The position numbers and the translations under genes are program-made. Shown here piece after piece: positions 9,949-17,922 of a stretch of DNA of 64,000 bases. Source of the stretch: Blastococcus xanthinilyticus (GTDB taxonomy: Bacteria; Actinomycetota; Actinomycetes; Mycobacteriales; Geodermatophilaceae); NCBI RefSeq assembly GCF_008124835.1, contig NZ_VNHW01000016.1, positions 16,171 to 80,170 on the forward strand, given 5' to 3'. The notes below the pieces were generated by a model. It had not been told where the DNA came from and searched no databases. It was given only the letters and a program-made list of their open reading frames with translations. Positions within the stretch are counted from its first letter, which is position 1. Each line of letters starts with the position of its first letter.

Positions 9949-9954
9949 ATGCTA
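9949..9954 (-). promoter_or_regulatory. -10 element TAGCAT, leaderless start of the response regulator gene
   Basis: TAGCAT on the minus strand, 7 bases, then ATG at 9941: transcription probably starts at the initiation codon. Confidence 0.45.
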
Positions 9955-10028
9955 CGAACCCGCCCCTATCGTCGGCGTACCGAAAACCGCATACGAGCTG
10001 ACATCACGTGCCTGCCTTGGCTGGCAGC

Positions 10029-10676
10029 ATGAGTCGAACCGCACCTGCCCGAACGCGGACCCATCGGCTCCTGCGGCTCGCGGTCGCCGGGATGGTCCTG
10101 GCCACCGCCGTGACCGTGGGAACCGTGGTCCACCGGTCGGCGTCGTCAGGACCGCCCTCCCTGGGCGCGGCCCTCGGTGGTGACCACATCGGGATGCCCA
10201 CCGGGTCCGACGGCGCCGTGACCGTGGACGACGGCGCCCTTCCCGGAGGCGTCACCGTGTTCGACGACCGGTACCCGGGTGTCGCCAATCTCGATCCCGA
10301 CCTGCTGCAGGCGCTGCGCGCGGCGGCGGCGGCGGATGCCGCGGACGACGGCGTCGCGTTCACCGTCAACAGCGGCTGGCGGTCCCGGGAGCACCAGGAC
10401 CAGCTCCTCCGCGAGGCCGTCTCCGAGTACGGGTCCGAAGCCGAAGCCGCCCGCTGGGTCGCCACCGCGGACACGTCCGCCCACGTGTCCGGGGACGCCG
10501 TCGACATCGGCCCCGTCGAGGCGAGGGCGTGGCTGTCGGAGCACGGGGCCGGGTACGGGCTGTGCCAGACCTACCGCAACGAGCCGTGGCACTACGAGCT
10601 GCACCCCGAGGCCGTGGACCGTGGCTGCCCGGCCATGTACGCCGACCCCACGCAGGACCCGAGGATGCAGCCGTGA
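10029..10676 (+). CDS. VanY-type D-alanyl-D-alanine carboxypeptidase (M15B)
   Basis: The 215-residue protein begins with a signal anchor (RLLRLAVAGMVLATAVTVGTVV) and carries the M15 zinc-peptidase motifs SAHVSGDAVDIG (H and D ligands) and EPWHYEL (E base, H ligand); GWRSREHQ supplies a substrate-binding Arg. Such enzymes trim the terminal D-Ala of peptidoglycan stem peptides outside the membrane. An in-frame GTG at 10008 is an alternative start. It diverges from the two-component pair, and its stop overlaps the next gene. No vanH/A/X genes are present, so this is cell-wall remodelling, not a full glycopeptide-resistance cluster. Confidence 0.88.
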   Translation: MSRTAPARTRTHRLLRLAVAGMVLATAVTVGTVVHRSASSGPPSLGAALGGDHIGMPTGSDGAVTVDDGALPGGVTVFDDRYPGVANLDPDLLQALRAAAAADAADDGVAFTVNSGWRSREHQDQLLREAVSEYGSEAEAARWVATADTSAHVSGDAVDIGPVEARAWLSEHGAGYGLCQTYRNEPWHYELHPEAVDRGCPAMYADPTQDPRMQP

Positions 10677-11377
10677 CCGGCGCGACCGGGCCCCGGGCGT
10701 CCGGCGAGCCGGGCCCGGTGGCCGTCGTCGCCGGCGGGCTCTCCTACGAGCGGCCGGTCCCCGGCCGCCGTCCCGGACCGTCTGCGGTGCGGGTGTCCAC
10801 GCGGACCGGGGCGCCGCTGCCCGGCCGGGTGGGCTCCGCACCGGTCCGGCGGGATCGGTGGCCCGGGCGCCGCCCGGTCCTGCCGTCACTGCTCCTGCTG
10901 GTCCTGGCGATCGCGGCGGTCGCGGTCTGGTGGCACGTCTTCGCCGCGGAGCGGGCGGCCGAGCGCGATGCCGCGTGCGCGGCCACCGCGACCGCTCCGG
11001 TGGACCTGGACCCGACCTCGGTGGCCGTCCGGGTCTTCAACGCCACCGAGACCGTGGGGCTGGCCCGGCGGGTGTCCGCCGAGCTGGGCGCGCGGGGTTT
11101 CGACGTCCAGGAGACGGCCGACGACCCGCTGGACCGGGTGGTCGAGGGGGTCGGGGAGATCCGGCACGGCGCCTGGGGGCGGGGCGTCGCCGCCTTCGTG
11201 GCCGCACACGTGCCCGGCGTGACGACGTACGAGGACACCCGCGCCGACGCACGGGTCGATGTGGTCCTCGGCCCTGGGTTCACCGAGCTGGCCACTCCCG
11301 ACGAGGCCGCCGCCACCCTGTCCGCCGCCGGCGCGGCGGCCGCCTGTGCGTCCGGCGCGGCGGCCGGGAGCAGCTGA
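10673..11377 (+). CDS. Membrane-anchored LytR C-terminal domain protein
   Basis: The 234-residue protein has a disordered basic cytoplasmic N-terminus (~1-68), one membrane helix (PSLLLLVLAIAAVAVWWHVF, about 70-88) and an extracytoplasmic LytR_C domain (VAVRVFNATETVGLARRVSAELGARGF through TYEDTRADARVDVVLGPGF). LytR_C domains occur in actinobacterial envelope proteins and lack the CpsA phosphotransferase domain here. The GTG overlaps the carboxypeptidase TGA, so the two work in one operon. The precise role is unknown. Confidence 0.85.
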   Translation: MTGATGPRASGEPGPVAVVAGGLSYERPVPGRRPGPSAVRVSTRTGAPLPGRVGSAPVRRDRWPGRRPVLPSLLLLVLAIAAVAVWWHVFAAERAAERDAACAATATAPVDLDPTSVAVRVFNATETVGLARRVSAELGARGFDVQETADDPLDRVVEGVGEIRHGAWGRGVAAFVAAHVPGVTTYEDTRADARVDVVLGPGFTELATPDEAAATLSAAGAAAACASGAAAGSS

Positions 11378-11449
11378 GCACCGGTACGGGACCCCACGGT
11401 CGGCGGTGTCACGGCAGCCGGCCGGCCCCTCCCTGCCCGGCAACGCGAC

Positions 11450-11487
11450 GGCGCCCCGGCCCCACCACGAGGTGGGACCGGGGCGCC
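11450..11487. terminator. Bidirectional terminator hairpin between LytR_C gene and nrdJ
   Basis: GGCGCCCCGG...CCCACC (11450-11466) pairs with GGTGGG...CCGGGGCGCC (11471-11487) around an ACGA loop, with one internal mismatch. It lies between two convergent genes and could serve both. Confidence 0.75.
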
Positions 11488-11509
11488 GGTCGACGGGGCT
11501 GGCTGGTGA

Positions 11510-14392
11510 TCAGCTGCAGCCGCTGGTGGAGCCGCAGCCCTCGCAGACGTAGCAGCTACCGGCCGGCCGCATCTTCGTGCCGCAGGTCATGCACAGCGGC
11601 GCGTCGGTGGCGGTCCCGGTGACCAGCTCGAGCAGCTCGGCCGAGGAGTGCGCCTCCTTGACCGACTTCGGGCCCTCCGGGGTGACCTGCTCCTTGGCCG
11701 GGGCGGTCTCGATCGGCGCGGAGCCGCGCAGCTGCTCCAGGTCGACCTCCTCCTCCTCGACGACCGAGCTGGTCGACGCGGAGGTGCCGTAGCCGGCGAC
11801 CTGCGCCGCCCGCTCCTCGGCGGTGAAGATGCCGAGCCCGGCCCGCTTCTCGACCGGCAGGTGGTCCAGCGCCAGGCGGCGGAAGATGTAGTCCATCACC
11901 GACTGGGCGATCCGGATGTCCGGGTCGTCGGTCATGCCGGCCGGCTCGAACCGCATGTTGGTGAACTTCTGGATGTAGGTCTCCAGCGGCACACCGTGCT
12001 GCAGCGCGATCGACAGCGAGATCGAGAAGGCGTCCATCACACCGGCGAGGGTCGAGCCCTGCTTGCCGAGCTTCAGGAAGACCTCACCGAGGCTGCCGTC
12101 CTCGTACATCCCCGCGGTCATGTAGCCCTCGGCGCCGGCGACGCTGAAGGACGTGGTGACGCTGGTCCGCTTCTTCGGCAGGCGCTTGCGCACCGGGTGC
12201 GAGAGCGCGGTCGGGGCGGTCGCCTCGACCTTGACCTCGTCCTTGGTGCCGTCGTTCTTGCCCTTGCCGCCGGAGAGCGGCTGGCCGACCTTGCAGTTGT
12301 CGCGGTAGATCGCCAGCGCCTTGAGGCCGAGCTTCCAGCCCTCGAAGTAGATCTTCTCGACGTCCTCGATGGTCGCCGACTCGGGCATGTTGACGGTCTT
12401 GCTGATCGCGCCCGAGATGAAGGGCTGCACCGCGGCCATCATGCGGACGTGGCCCATCGGGGAGATGGCCCGCTCACCCATGGCGCAGTCGAACACCTCG
12501 TAGTGCTCCGGGCGCAGGGTCGGGGCGTCGACCACGTGGCCGTGCTCGGCGATGTACTCGACGATCGCCTCGATCTGCTCCTCCTGGTAGCCCAGGCTGC
12601 GCAGCGCCCGCGGCACCGTCTGGTTGACGATCTGCATGGAGCCGCCGCCGACCAGCTTCTTGAACTTGACCAGCGAGAAGTCCGGCTCGATGCCGGTCGT
12701 GTCGCAGTCCATCATGAAGCCGATGGTGCCGGTGGGGGCGAGCACCGAGGCCTGGGCGTTGCGCCAGCCGTTCTCGGTGCCGATCTCCAGGCACTCCTGC
12801 CACTGCGCGGTCGCGGCCTTGAGCACGTCGGCGTCGTCGGCACCCACCGGGCGGATCGCGTCGTTCGCAGCGGAGTGCTTGCGCATCACCCGGGCGTGCG
12901 CGTCGGCGTTGCGGGCGAAGCCCTCGTAGGCGCCGACGATGCCGGCGAGCTCGGCCGAGCGGCGGTAGGCGGTGCCGGTCATCAGCGAGGTGATCGCCGC
13001 GGCCAGGCTCTGGCCACCGCGGGAGTCGTACGCGTGGCCGGTCGCCATGAGCAGCGCGCCCAGGTTGGCGTAGCCGATGCCCAGCTGGCGGTAGGCCCGG
13101 GTGGTCTCCCCGATCGGCTCGGTCGGGAAGTCGGCGAAGCAGATGGAGATGTCCATCGCGGTGATGACCAGCTCGACGGCCTTCACGAAGTTCTTGCTGT
13201 CGAACGTGCCGTCGTCCTTGAGGAACTTCATGAGGTTCAGCGACGCCAGGTTGCACGAGCTGTTGTCCAGGCTCATGTACTCCGAGCAGGGGTTGGACGC
13301 GTTGATCCGGCCCGTCTCGGGGTTGGTGTGCCAGTCGTTGATCGTGTCGTCGTACTGGATGCCCGGGTCGGCGCACTCCCACGCCGCCTGGGTGACCTTG
13401 CGGAACAGCGTCTTGGCGTCGACGGTCTCGATGACCGAGCCGTCGAGCCGGGCGCGCAGCCCGAACTCGTCGCCCTCGTCGACCGCGCGCATGAACTCGT
13501 CGGAGACGCGGACGGAGTTGTTGGCGTTCTGGTACTGGACGCTGGTGATGTCCTTGCCGCCGAGGTCCATGTCGTACCCGGCGTCGCGCAGCGCGCGGAT
13601 CTTGTTCTCCTCGCGCGCCTTCGTCTCGACGAACTCCTCGATGTCGGGGTGGTCGATGTCGAGGACGACCATCTTCGCCGCGCGCCGGGTGGCGCCGCCG
13701 GACTTGATGGTGCCCGCGGAGGCGTCGGCCCCGCGCATGAAGCTGACCGGGCCGGAGGCGGTGCCACCGGAGGAGAGCAGCTCCTTGGAGGAACGGATGC
13801 GGGAGAGGTTCAGGCCGGCACCGGAGCCGCCCTTGAAGATCAGGCCCTCCTCGCGGTACCAGTTGAGGATCGAGTCCATCTCGTCGTCGACGGCGAGGAT
13901 GAAGCAGGCGCTGACCTGCTGCGGGGCGCTGGTGCCGACGTTGAACCAGACGGGGCTGTTGAAGCTGAAGTACTGGTGCAGCAGCATCCAGGTGAGCTCG
14001 TGCTCGAAGATCGCGGCGTCGCCCTCGCCGGCGAAGTAGCCGTGCTCGCGGCCGGCCTCGGTGTAGGTGAGCACCACGCGGTCGATGAGCTGGCGCAGGC
14101 TGGTCTCCCGCTGGGGGGTGCCGACGGCGCCGCGGAAGTACTTCGTGGTGACGATGTTGGTGGCGTTGATGCTCCACTCCGCCGGGAACTCCACGCCGCG
14201 CTGCTCGAAGTTGATCGAGCCGTCGCGCCAGTTGGTCATCACGACGTCACGGCGCTCCCAGGTCACCTCGTCGTAGGGGTGCACACCGGCGGTGGTGAAG
14301 ACGCGCTTGATCTTCAGGCCCTTGCCCCGGCTGGGCGCCTTGGCGGTGCGGCGGGTGCGGGCGCCGGCCATGCGGTCGTCGGTCTCGGTCAT
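11510..14392 (-). CDS. nrdJ: Adenosylcobalamin-dependent (class II) ribonucleoside-diphosphate reductase
   Basis: NrdJ reduces ribonucleotides to deoxyribonucleotides with a B12-derived radical, so it works with or without oxygen. The 960-residue length is normal for the actinobacterial form. Visible marks are NPCSEYMSLDNSSCNLASLNL (active-site Cys region), APTGTIGFMMDCDTTGIEPDFSL, and the C-terminal redox/zinc tail with CMTCGTKM, CYVCEGCG and a final CS. ATG 14392 follows GGGAG at a good distance. It lies downstream of nrdR on the same strand, 144 bases apart. Confidence 0.97.
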   Translation of the reverse strand: MTETDDRMAGARTRRTAKAPSRGKGLKIKRVFTTAGVHPYDEVTWERRDVVMTNWRDGSINFEQRGVEFPAEWSINATNIVTTKYFRGAVGTPQRETSLRQLIDRVVLTYTEAGREHGYFAGEGDAAIFEHELTWMLLHQYFSFNSPVWFNVGTSAPQQVSACFILAVDDEMDSILNWYREEGLIFKGGSGAGLNLSRIRSSKELLSSGGTASGPVSFMRGADASAGTIKSGGATRRAAKMVVLDIDHPDIEEFVETKAREENKIRALRDAGYDMDLGGKDITSVQYQNANNSVRVSDEFMRAVDEGDEFGLRARLDGSVIETVDAKTLFRKVTQAAWECADPGIQYDDTINDWHTNPETGRINASNPCSEYMSLDNSSCNLASLNLMKFLKDDGTFDSKNFVKAVELVITAMDISICFADFPTEPIGETTRAYRQLGIGYANLGALLMATGHAYDSRGGQSLAAAITSLMTGTAYRRSAELAGIVGAYEGFARNADAHARVMRKHSAANDAIRPVGADDADVLKAATAQWQECLEIGTENGWRNAQASVLAPTGTIGFMMDCDTTGIEPDFSLVKFKKLVGGGSMQIVNQTVPRALRSLGYQEEQIEAIVEYIAEHGHVVDAPTLRPEHYEVFDCAMGERAISPMGHVRMMAAVQPFISGAISKTVNMPESATIEDVEKIYFEGWKLGLKALAIYRDNCKVGQPLSGGKGKNDGTKDEVKVEATAPTALSHPVRKRLPKKRTSVTTSFSVAGAEGYMTAGMYEDGSLGEVFLKLGKQGSTLAGVMDAFSISLSIALQHGVPLETYIQKFTNMRFEPAGMTDDPDIRIAQSVMDYIFRRLALDHLPVEKRAGLGIFTAEERAAQVAGYGTSASTSSVVEEEEVDLEQLRGSAPIETAPAKEQVTPEGPKSVKEAHSSAELLELVTGTATDAPLCMTCGTKMRPAGSCYVCEGCGSTSGCS

Positions 14393-14536
14393 GGTGTGGA
14401 GCTCTCCCTGGTCGTGTGTCGCATGGTGCTTCGCGGGGCTGCGCGGTGGTGCTGCGCGTGGGCGGATCGGGGGCTGGGGAAGAGCCGCGATCGGTAACTG
14501 CTCGAACTGCTGTCTATCGGTCGGCACTGACAGTTC

Positions 14537-15091
14537 TCAGGTGCCGGCGGCGGCGGGGTCGGGGCTCGGCTGACCCCTCCCCCCGCTCCGCCGGCGGACC
14601 GGAGGATCGGGCTGCATGCCCGGCAGCGGGGGCGTTCCGCCGGCGAGGTGGCGGGCGCGCAGCTCGGTGATCTCCTTCTCGAAGTCCTCGAGGGAGGTGA
14701 AGGCCCGGTACACGCTGGCGAAGCGCAGGTAGGCCACCTCGTCCAGCTCGCGCAGCGGGCGCAGGATGGCCAGGCCCACCTCGTGGCTGGGCACCTCGGC
14801 CGCGCCGCTGGCGCGGATCGCGTCCTCCACCTGCTGGGCCAGGAGCTTGAGCTGGTCCTCGTCGACCGGCCGGCCCTGGCAGGCCCGCCGGACACCGGCG
14901 ACGACCTTGGTCCGGTTGAACGGCTCGCTGACGCCGTTGCGCTTGACGACGGCGAGCACCGCCTCCTCGACGGTGGTGAAGCGCCGCCCGCACGCGGGGC
15001 AGGACCGCCGACGCCGGGTGGTGGCGCCCTCGTCGGCCTCGCGCGAGTCGATGACCCGGCTGTCGGCGTTGTGGCAGAACGGGCACCGCAC
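14537..15091 (-). CDS. nrdR: Transcriptional repressor NrdR
   Basis: NrdR senses ATP/dATP through its ATP-cone and represses ribonucleotide reductase genes. The N-terminal zinc ribbon is intact ([16 protein letters not shown] at 3-18, [14 protein letters not shown] about 30 residues later), followed by the ATP-cone with [16 protein letters not shown]. The protein has 184 residues against ~150-160 usually; the extra ~30 are a Pro/Gly-rich tail. The GTG at 15091 follows AGGAGG 12 bases upstream and gives the canonical VRCPFCH start. nrdJ follows, and two NrdR boxes precede. Confidence 0.96.
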   Translation of the reverse strand: MRCPFCHNADSRVIDSREADEGATTRRRRSCPACGRRFTTVEEAVLAVVKRNGVSEPFNRTKVVAGVRRACQGRPVDEDQLKLLAQQVEDAIRASGAAEVPSHEVGLAILRPLRELDEVAYLRFASVYRAFTSLEDFEKEITELRARHLAGGTPPLPGMQPDPPVRRRSGGRGQPSPDPAAAGT

Positions 15092-15215
15092 GGTGGGTTC
15101 ACCTCCTCCTGGACCGATCGCCACCGACCGCCTTGTGGACCTTCCTGGGGACATCCGGTGGATGCCCCGGGGAGAACCTGAGGACGGGCCTGTGGACGGG
15201 CTTACAGCTCTGTAA

Positions 15216-15228
15216 CTACTAGATGTAG
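15216..15228. promoter_or_regulatory. NrdR box 1 (proximal)
   Basis: CTACTAGATGTAG is palindromic at both ends and matches the ACA-C-A-TATAT-type NrdR box in its ACTAGATGT core. It lies 125 bases before the nrdR start and exactly 32 bp from box 2. Confidence 0.6.
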
Positions 15229-15247
15229 GGGAACCCTAGGACGGGCT

Positions 15248-15260
15248 CCACAAGATGTGC
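15248..15260. promoter_or_regulatory. NrdR box 2 (distal)
   Basis: CCACAAGATGTGC repeats box 1 in the same register, with core ACAAGATGT against ACTAGATGT, offset 32 bp. Known NrdR sites come in pairs about three helical turns apart, so spacing and sequence together support autoregulation of nrdRJ. Confidence 0.6.
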
Positions 15261-15452
15261 AAGTGATCGTTTCCTCGGCGTGTTCCACCCCGACCCGTCC
15301 GTGTGCACGCGGAACACCGGACCCCTCCCGTCACACGACACGCCGCACCGACCCGCCGGGATGTCGCGGAGACCACATCGACGAGGCGGCGGGAGGGCAG
15401 GCCGAGAGCCACCGCCGGGCGGCGACGGTCGGCGGGTGACGGCGCGCGGCGA
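15261..15452. other. Intergenic stretch with no supported gene
   Basis: Together with its flanks, 15092-15541 is a 450-base gene-free stretch. It holds the two NrdR boxes near nrdR and a terminator hairpin near 15453. Short open frames here are GC-rich shadows without start signals or recognisable sequence. Confidence 0.6.
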
Positions 15453-15484
15453 CGGCGCCGGCACACGGTCGTGTGCCGGCGCCG
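15453..15484. terminator. Hairpin terminator after the uncharacterised SOS-neighbour gene
   Basis: CGGCGCCGGCACAC (15453-15466) pairs perfectly with 15471-15484 around a GGTC loop. It is 58 bases beyond the stop at 15542 of the leftward gene. Confidence 0.65.
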
Positions 15485-15541
15485 CGGCGCGGTGCGATCG
15501 GCCAGGAGGGGCGAGCGGGGAGGGGCGAGGGATGGCGGCGT

Positions 15542-16297
15542 TCAGGGGCGGGAGAGCGAGCCGTCCACCCGGGGACGGCGGGACTGCGGGATCTGGTCGC
15601 TCAGGCGCATGGGCCGGGTGAGCAGGTCACCCTCCAGCCCGGCCGGGGCGCTCCACCCACGCGGAGCGGACGGCTCGCTGCTGAGCGGTCCGCGGGCCGT
15701 CGGGACCGACCGGACGACGGTCGCCGGGGGCTCCTCGCGCGACACGACCGCCGCTGCGGCGGCGGGCTCGGCGACGACCGGGATCAGTCCGGTGTCCGCG
15801 GCGCGGTGCCGGCCGGCCGCGGCGTCGACCGGCGAGGCCGGGGCGCGGTGCCGCCCGGGCGCCTGCGTCGGCCTGGGCGCGGCCGCCACGGCCTGGCCCG
15901 CCGACTCCTCGGGGGCGCGACGGCGGCCGCCGGGACGAGCAGCCCCGGCCTGAGCGACGTGGTCGCGCACGAGCGGAAGGCTGGCGGTCGCCTCGACGTC
16001 CGGCCCCGGAACGCCACGATGCGGAGCAGCCTGCACGGCGGCCCACGTGCGCGTCTCCTCCACGGCAGCGGTCACCGGAGCAGCCGCGGCAACCGGGGGG
16101 CGCTCCGGCAGCCGCAGGGCCGCCAGGTCGGTCCAGCCGGTCTCCTCCACGCCGGCCGCGACGACGCGGACCCACACCTGGCAGACGCCGGCTTCGTCAT
16201 GGCGCCAGCCGAGCAGCTCTCCGGCCCGCCAGACCCCGGCCCGGAAGACCTCGACGCGCTGGGGGTGGCTGGTGAACACGGCTGCTCGGTTCTCCAT
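15542..16297 (-). CDS. Uncharacterised protein with N-terminal W-rich domain and disordered tail
   Basis: I do not recognise a named family. Residues 1-70 look like a compact beta-rich domain (AAVFTSHPQRVEVFRAGVWR, GELLGWRHDEAG, VCQVWVRVV, GWTDLAALRLPE). Residues ~75-251 are Ala/Pro/Arg-rich and probably disordered. ATG 16297 is chosen because the conserved-looking part begins at MENRAAVF; the upstream frame is low in quality. It lies downstream of the SOS-controlled LysM gene on the same strand, 140 bases apart, so it may be cotranscribed with it. No LexA box is seen in its own upstream region. Confidence 0.7.
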   Translation of the reverse strand: MENRAAVFTSHPQRVEVFRAGVWRAGELLGWRHDEAGVCQVWVRVVAAGVEETGWTDLAALRLPERPPVAAAAPVTAAVEETRTWAAVQAAPHRGVPGPDVEATASLPLVRDHVAQAGAARPGGRRRAPEESAGQAVAAAPRPTQAPGRHRAPASPVDAAAGRHRAADTGLIPVVAEPAAAAAVVSREEPPATVVRSVPTARGPLSSEPSAPRGWSAPAGLEGDLLTRPMRLSDQIPQSRRPRVDGSLSRP

Positions 16298-16437
16298 GAC
16301 GCTGGACACACGACGACCGTATGCGTCGGCGCCGCACGCAGTGTGAACGAGCAGGCACTGAGGGTTGACGAAGTCGGCAGGCGAGCTTGTGCACCTCTTG
16401 CGATACTCGGTCGATCCGTAGCCCGCCGCGCGTCGCG

Positions 16438-16932
16438 TCACGGCAGTCGCAGCACCTGGCCCGGCTCGATCGACGCGTCGCCCAGGCCGTTGAGCAGCTG
16501 GATCTCGTCGATGACCTGGCGCACGTCCCGCGCTCCGGCCACGTCGCTCGCGATGGACCACAGCGTGTCCCCGGGTTCCACGACCGTGCTCGCCGTGCCC
16601 ATCAGCTGCAGCCCCCCGTCGCCGCCGCCCAGCGCCGCGTCGGCGAGCGCCAGCACCCCGAGGGCGAGCAGGAGCAGCAGGACCACGACGAGACGACGAC
16701 CGCGAGCGGTCAGGCGCAGCGGCGCCCTGCCGCCTGCCGGCGCACGGGGGTCGGGCGCGGCGACGGCACGCACCCGGACCGGACCTGCTGGCTCGTCGCG
16801 CCGAGGCCGCTGCTCGGAGTAGGCACGCGGCACGGGCGGCAGGACCCGCAGGTGCCGCTCGCGCGCCGGATGCACGTCACCGGCACCCGGCGTCCGGACT
16901 CCCCCGCTCGTCAGCGCAACACCACTGGTCAT
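16438..16932 (-). CDS. Single-pass LysM protein divergent from lexA (SOS division inhibitor candidate)
   Basis: The 164-residue protein has an Arg/Pro-rich cytoplasmic N-terminus (~1-75), one membrane helix (RLVVVLLLLLALGVLALADA, ~78-97) and a C-terminal LysM domain (VVEPGDTLWSIASDVAG to LLNGLGDASIEPGQVLRLP). ATG 16932 follows AGAGGTGG. This architecture and the position beside lexA match YneA of Bacillus, Rv2719c/ChiZ of M. tuberculosis and DivS of Corynebacterium, which halt division during the SOS response. Two LexA boxes lie directly upstream. The function is inferred from architecture and context. Confidence 0.88.
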   Translation of the reverse strand: MTSGVALTSGGVRTPGAGDVHPARERHLRVLPPVPRAYSEQRPRRDEPAGPVRVRAVAAPDPRAPAGGRAPLRLTARGRRLVVVLLLLLALGVLALADAALGGGDGGLQLMGTASTVVEPGDTLWSIASDVAGARDVRQVIDEIQLLNGLGDASIEPGQVLRLP

Positions 16933-16968
16933 CGCTACCCACCTCTCACCGGTCGGTGCCCACCGACC

Positions 16969-16983
16969 CGAACGCATGTTCGA
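16969..16983. promoter_or_regulatory. LexA (SOS) box 1, in front of the LysM gene
   Basis: CGAAC-GCAT-GTTCGA matches the actinobacterial/Bacillus-type box CGAAC-N4-GTTCG exactly. It starts 37 bases upstream of the LysM gene start. Confidence 0.8.
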
Positions 16984-16984
16984 T

Positions 16985-17000
16985 TCGAACGTCTGTCCGA
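16985..17000. promoter_or_regulatory. LexA (SOS) box 2
   Basis: TCGAAC-GTCT-GTCCGA has one mismatch to TCGAAC-N4-GTTCGA. It is adjacent to box 1, 16 bases away in register, so paired LexA dimers could bind one face of the DNA. Confidence 0.6.
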
Positions 17001-17045
17001 TGTCTACCGCACGCCACCGACAGAAGCGACGCGACACGGAAAACT

Positions 17046-17061
17046 TCGAACACGTGTTTGA
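17046..17061. promoter_or_regulatory. LexA (SOS) box 3, in front of lexA
   Basis: TCGAAC-ACGT-GTTTGA has one mismatch to the consensus. It lies 90 bases upstream of the lexA start and would provide autorepression. Confidence 0.75.
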
Positions 17062-17151
17062 ACTGACCGGCGATCGGCGCTACCGTTCCTCCGACGACCA
17101 GGGCTGGGACATCGCGCGAGGACATCGCACGAGCAGCCGCGAGGAGGAGAC

Positions 17152-17919
17152 GTGACGGACTCGAGCGGGACGTCCGGGGGCCGACGCCGGGCCGCGGGCA
17201 CCACCACGGACACGGCCGACGGCTCGGCCTCCGTGCGCACCTTCCCCGATCGCACCGCCGACGGGGACGGGTTGACGCAGCGGCAGCGCCGGGTGCTCGA
17301 GGTCATCCACGACTCCATCGAGCGCCGCGGCTACCCACCCTCGGTGCGGGAGATCGGCGAGGCGGTCGGGCTCTCCTCCGCCTCCTCCGTGGCGCACCAA
17401 TTGTCGGTGCTGCAGAAGAAGGGCTGGCTGCGCCGCGACCCCAACCGGCCCCGGGCGCTCGACGTGCGCCTGCCGGGCGACACCGGGCGGACCGTGGCCC
17501 CGGTCGCCGATCTACCCGTGCTGGGCGACGGAGAGCAGGTCCCCGCCCCCGCCTACGTGCCTCTCGTCGGCCGGATCGCCGCCGGTGGTCCGGTGCTCGC
17601 GGAGCAGGCGGTGGAGGACGTCTTCCCGCTCCCCCGCGAGCTGGTCGGCGAGGGCACGGTCTTCATGCTCAAGGTCGCAGGTGACTCGATGGTGGAGGCC
17701 GCCATCTGCGACGGCGACTGGGTGGTCGTCCGCCAGCAGCCCACCGCCGAGAACGGCGAGATCGTGGCCGCCATGATCGACGGGGAGGCGACGGTCAAGA
17801 CCTACAAGCGCCGCGACGGGCACGTGTGGCTGATGCCGCACAACCCGGCGTACGACCCCATCCCGGGTGACGAGGCGACGATCCTCGGGCGCGTCGTCTC
17901 GGTGTTGCGCCGGGTCTGA
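17152..17919 (+). CDS. lexA: SOS repressor LexA
   Basis: LexA represses SOS genes and is self-cleaved when RecA filaments form on damaged DNA. The 255-residue protein has its winged helix at about 41-100 ([34 protein letters not shown]), the cleavage site A144-G145 in RIAAGG, and the catalytic dyad S179 (GDSM) and K216 (ATVKTYKR). The first 40 residues are an unstructured extension seen in some actinobacterial LexAs. The GTG start follows GAGGAGG. It diverges from the LysM gene; three LexA boxes lie between them. Confidence 0.97.
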   Translation: MTDSSGTSGGRRRAAGTTTDTADGSASVRTFPDRTADGDGLTQRQRRVLEVIHDSIERRGYPPSVREIGEAVGLSSASSVAHQLSVLQKKGWLRRDPNRPRALDVRLPGDTGRTVAPVADLPVLGDGEQVPAPAYVPLVGRIAAGGPVLAEQAVEDVFPLPRELVGEGTVFMLKVAGDSMVEAAICDGDWVVVRQQPTAENGEIVAAMIDGEATVKTYKRRDGHVWLMPHNPAYDPIPGDEATILGRVVSVLRRV

Positions 17920-17922
17920 CGG

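Noticed and set aside
10029..10676. Glycopeptide-resistance cluster
   Set aside because: Only VanY-like and VanRS-like genes are present; no ligase, dehydrogenase or VanX is nearby.
11648..14497. 949-codon plus-strand frame antisense to nrdJ
   Set aside because: nrdJ is unmistakable on the minus strand; the antisense frame is a composition artefact of GC-rich third positions.
14393..14536. Possible cobalamin riboswitch before nrdJ
   Set aside because: The 144-base gap between nrdR and nrdJ shows no B12-box-like sequence or suitable hairpins; control by NrdR boxes upstream is sufficient.
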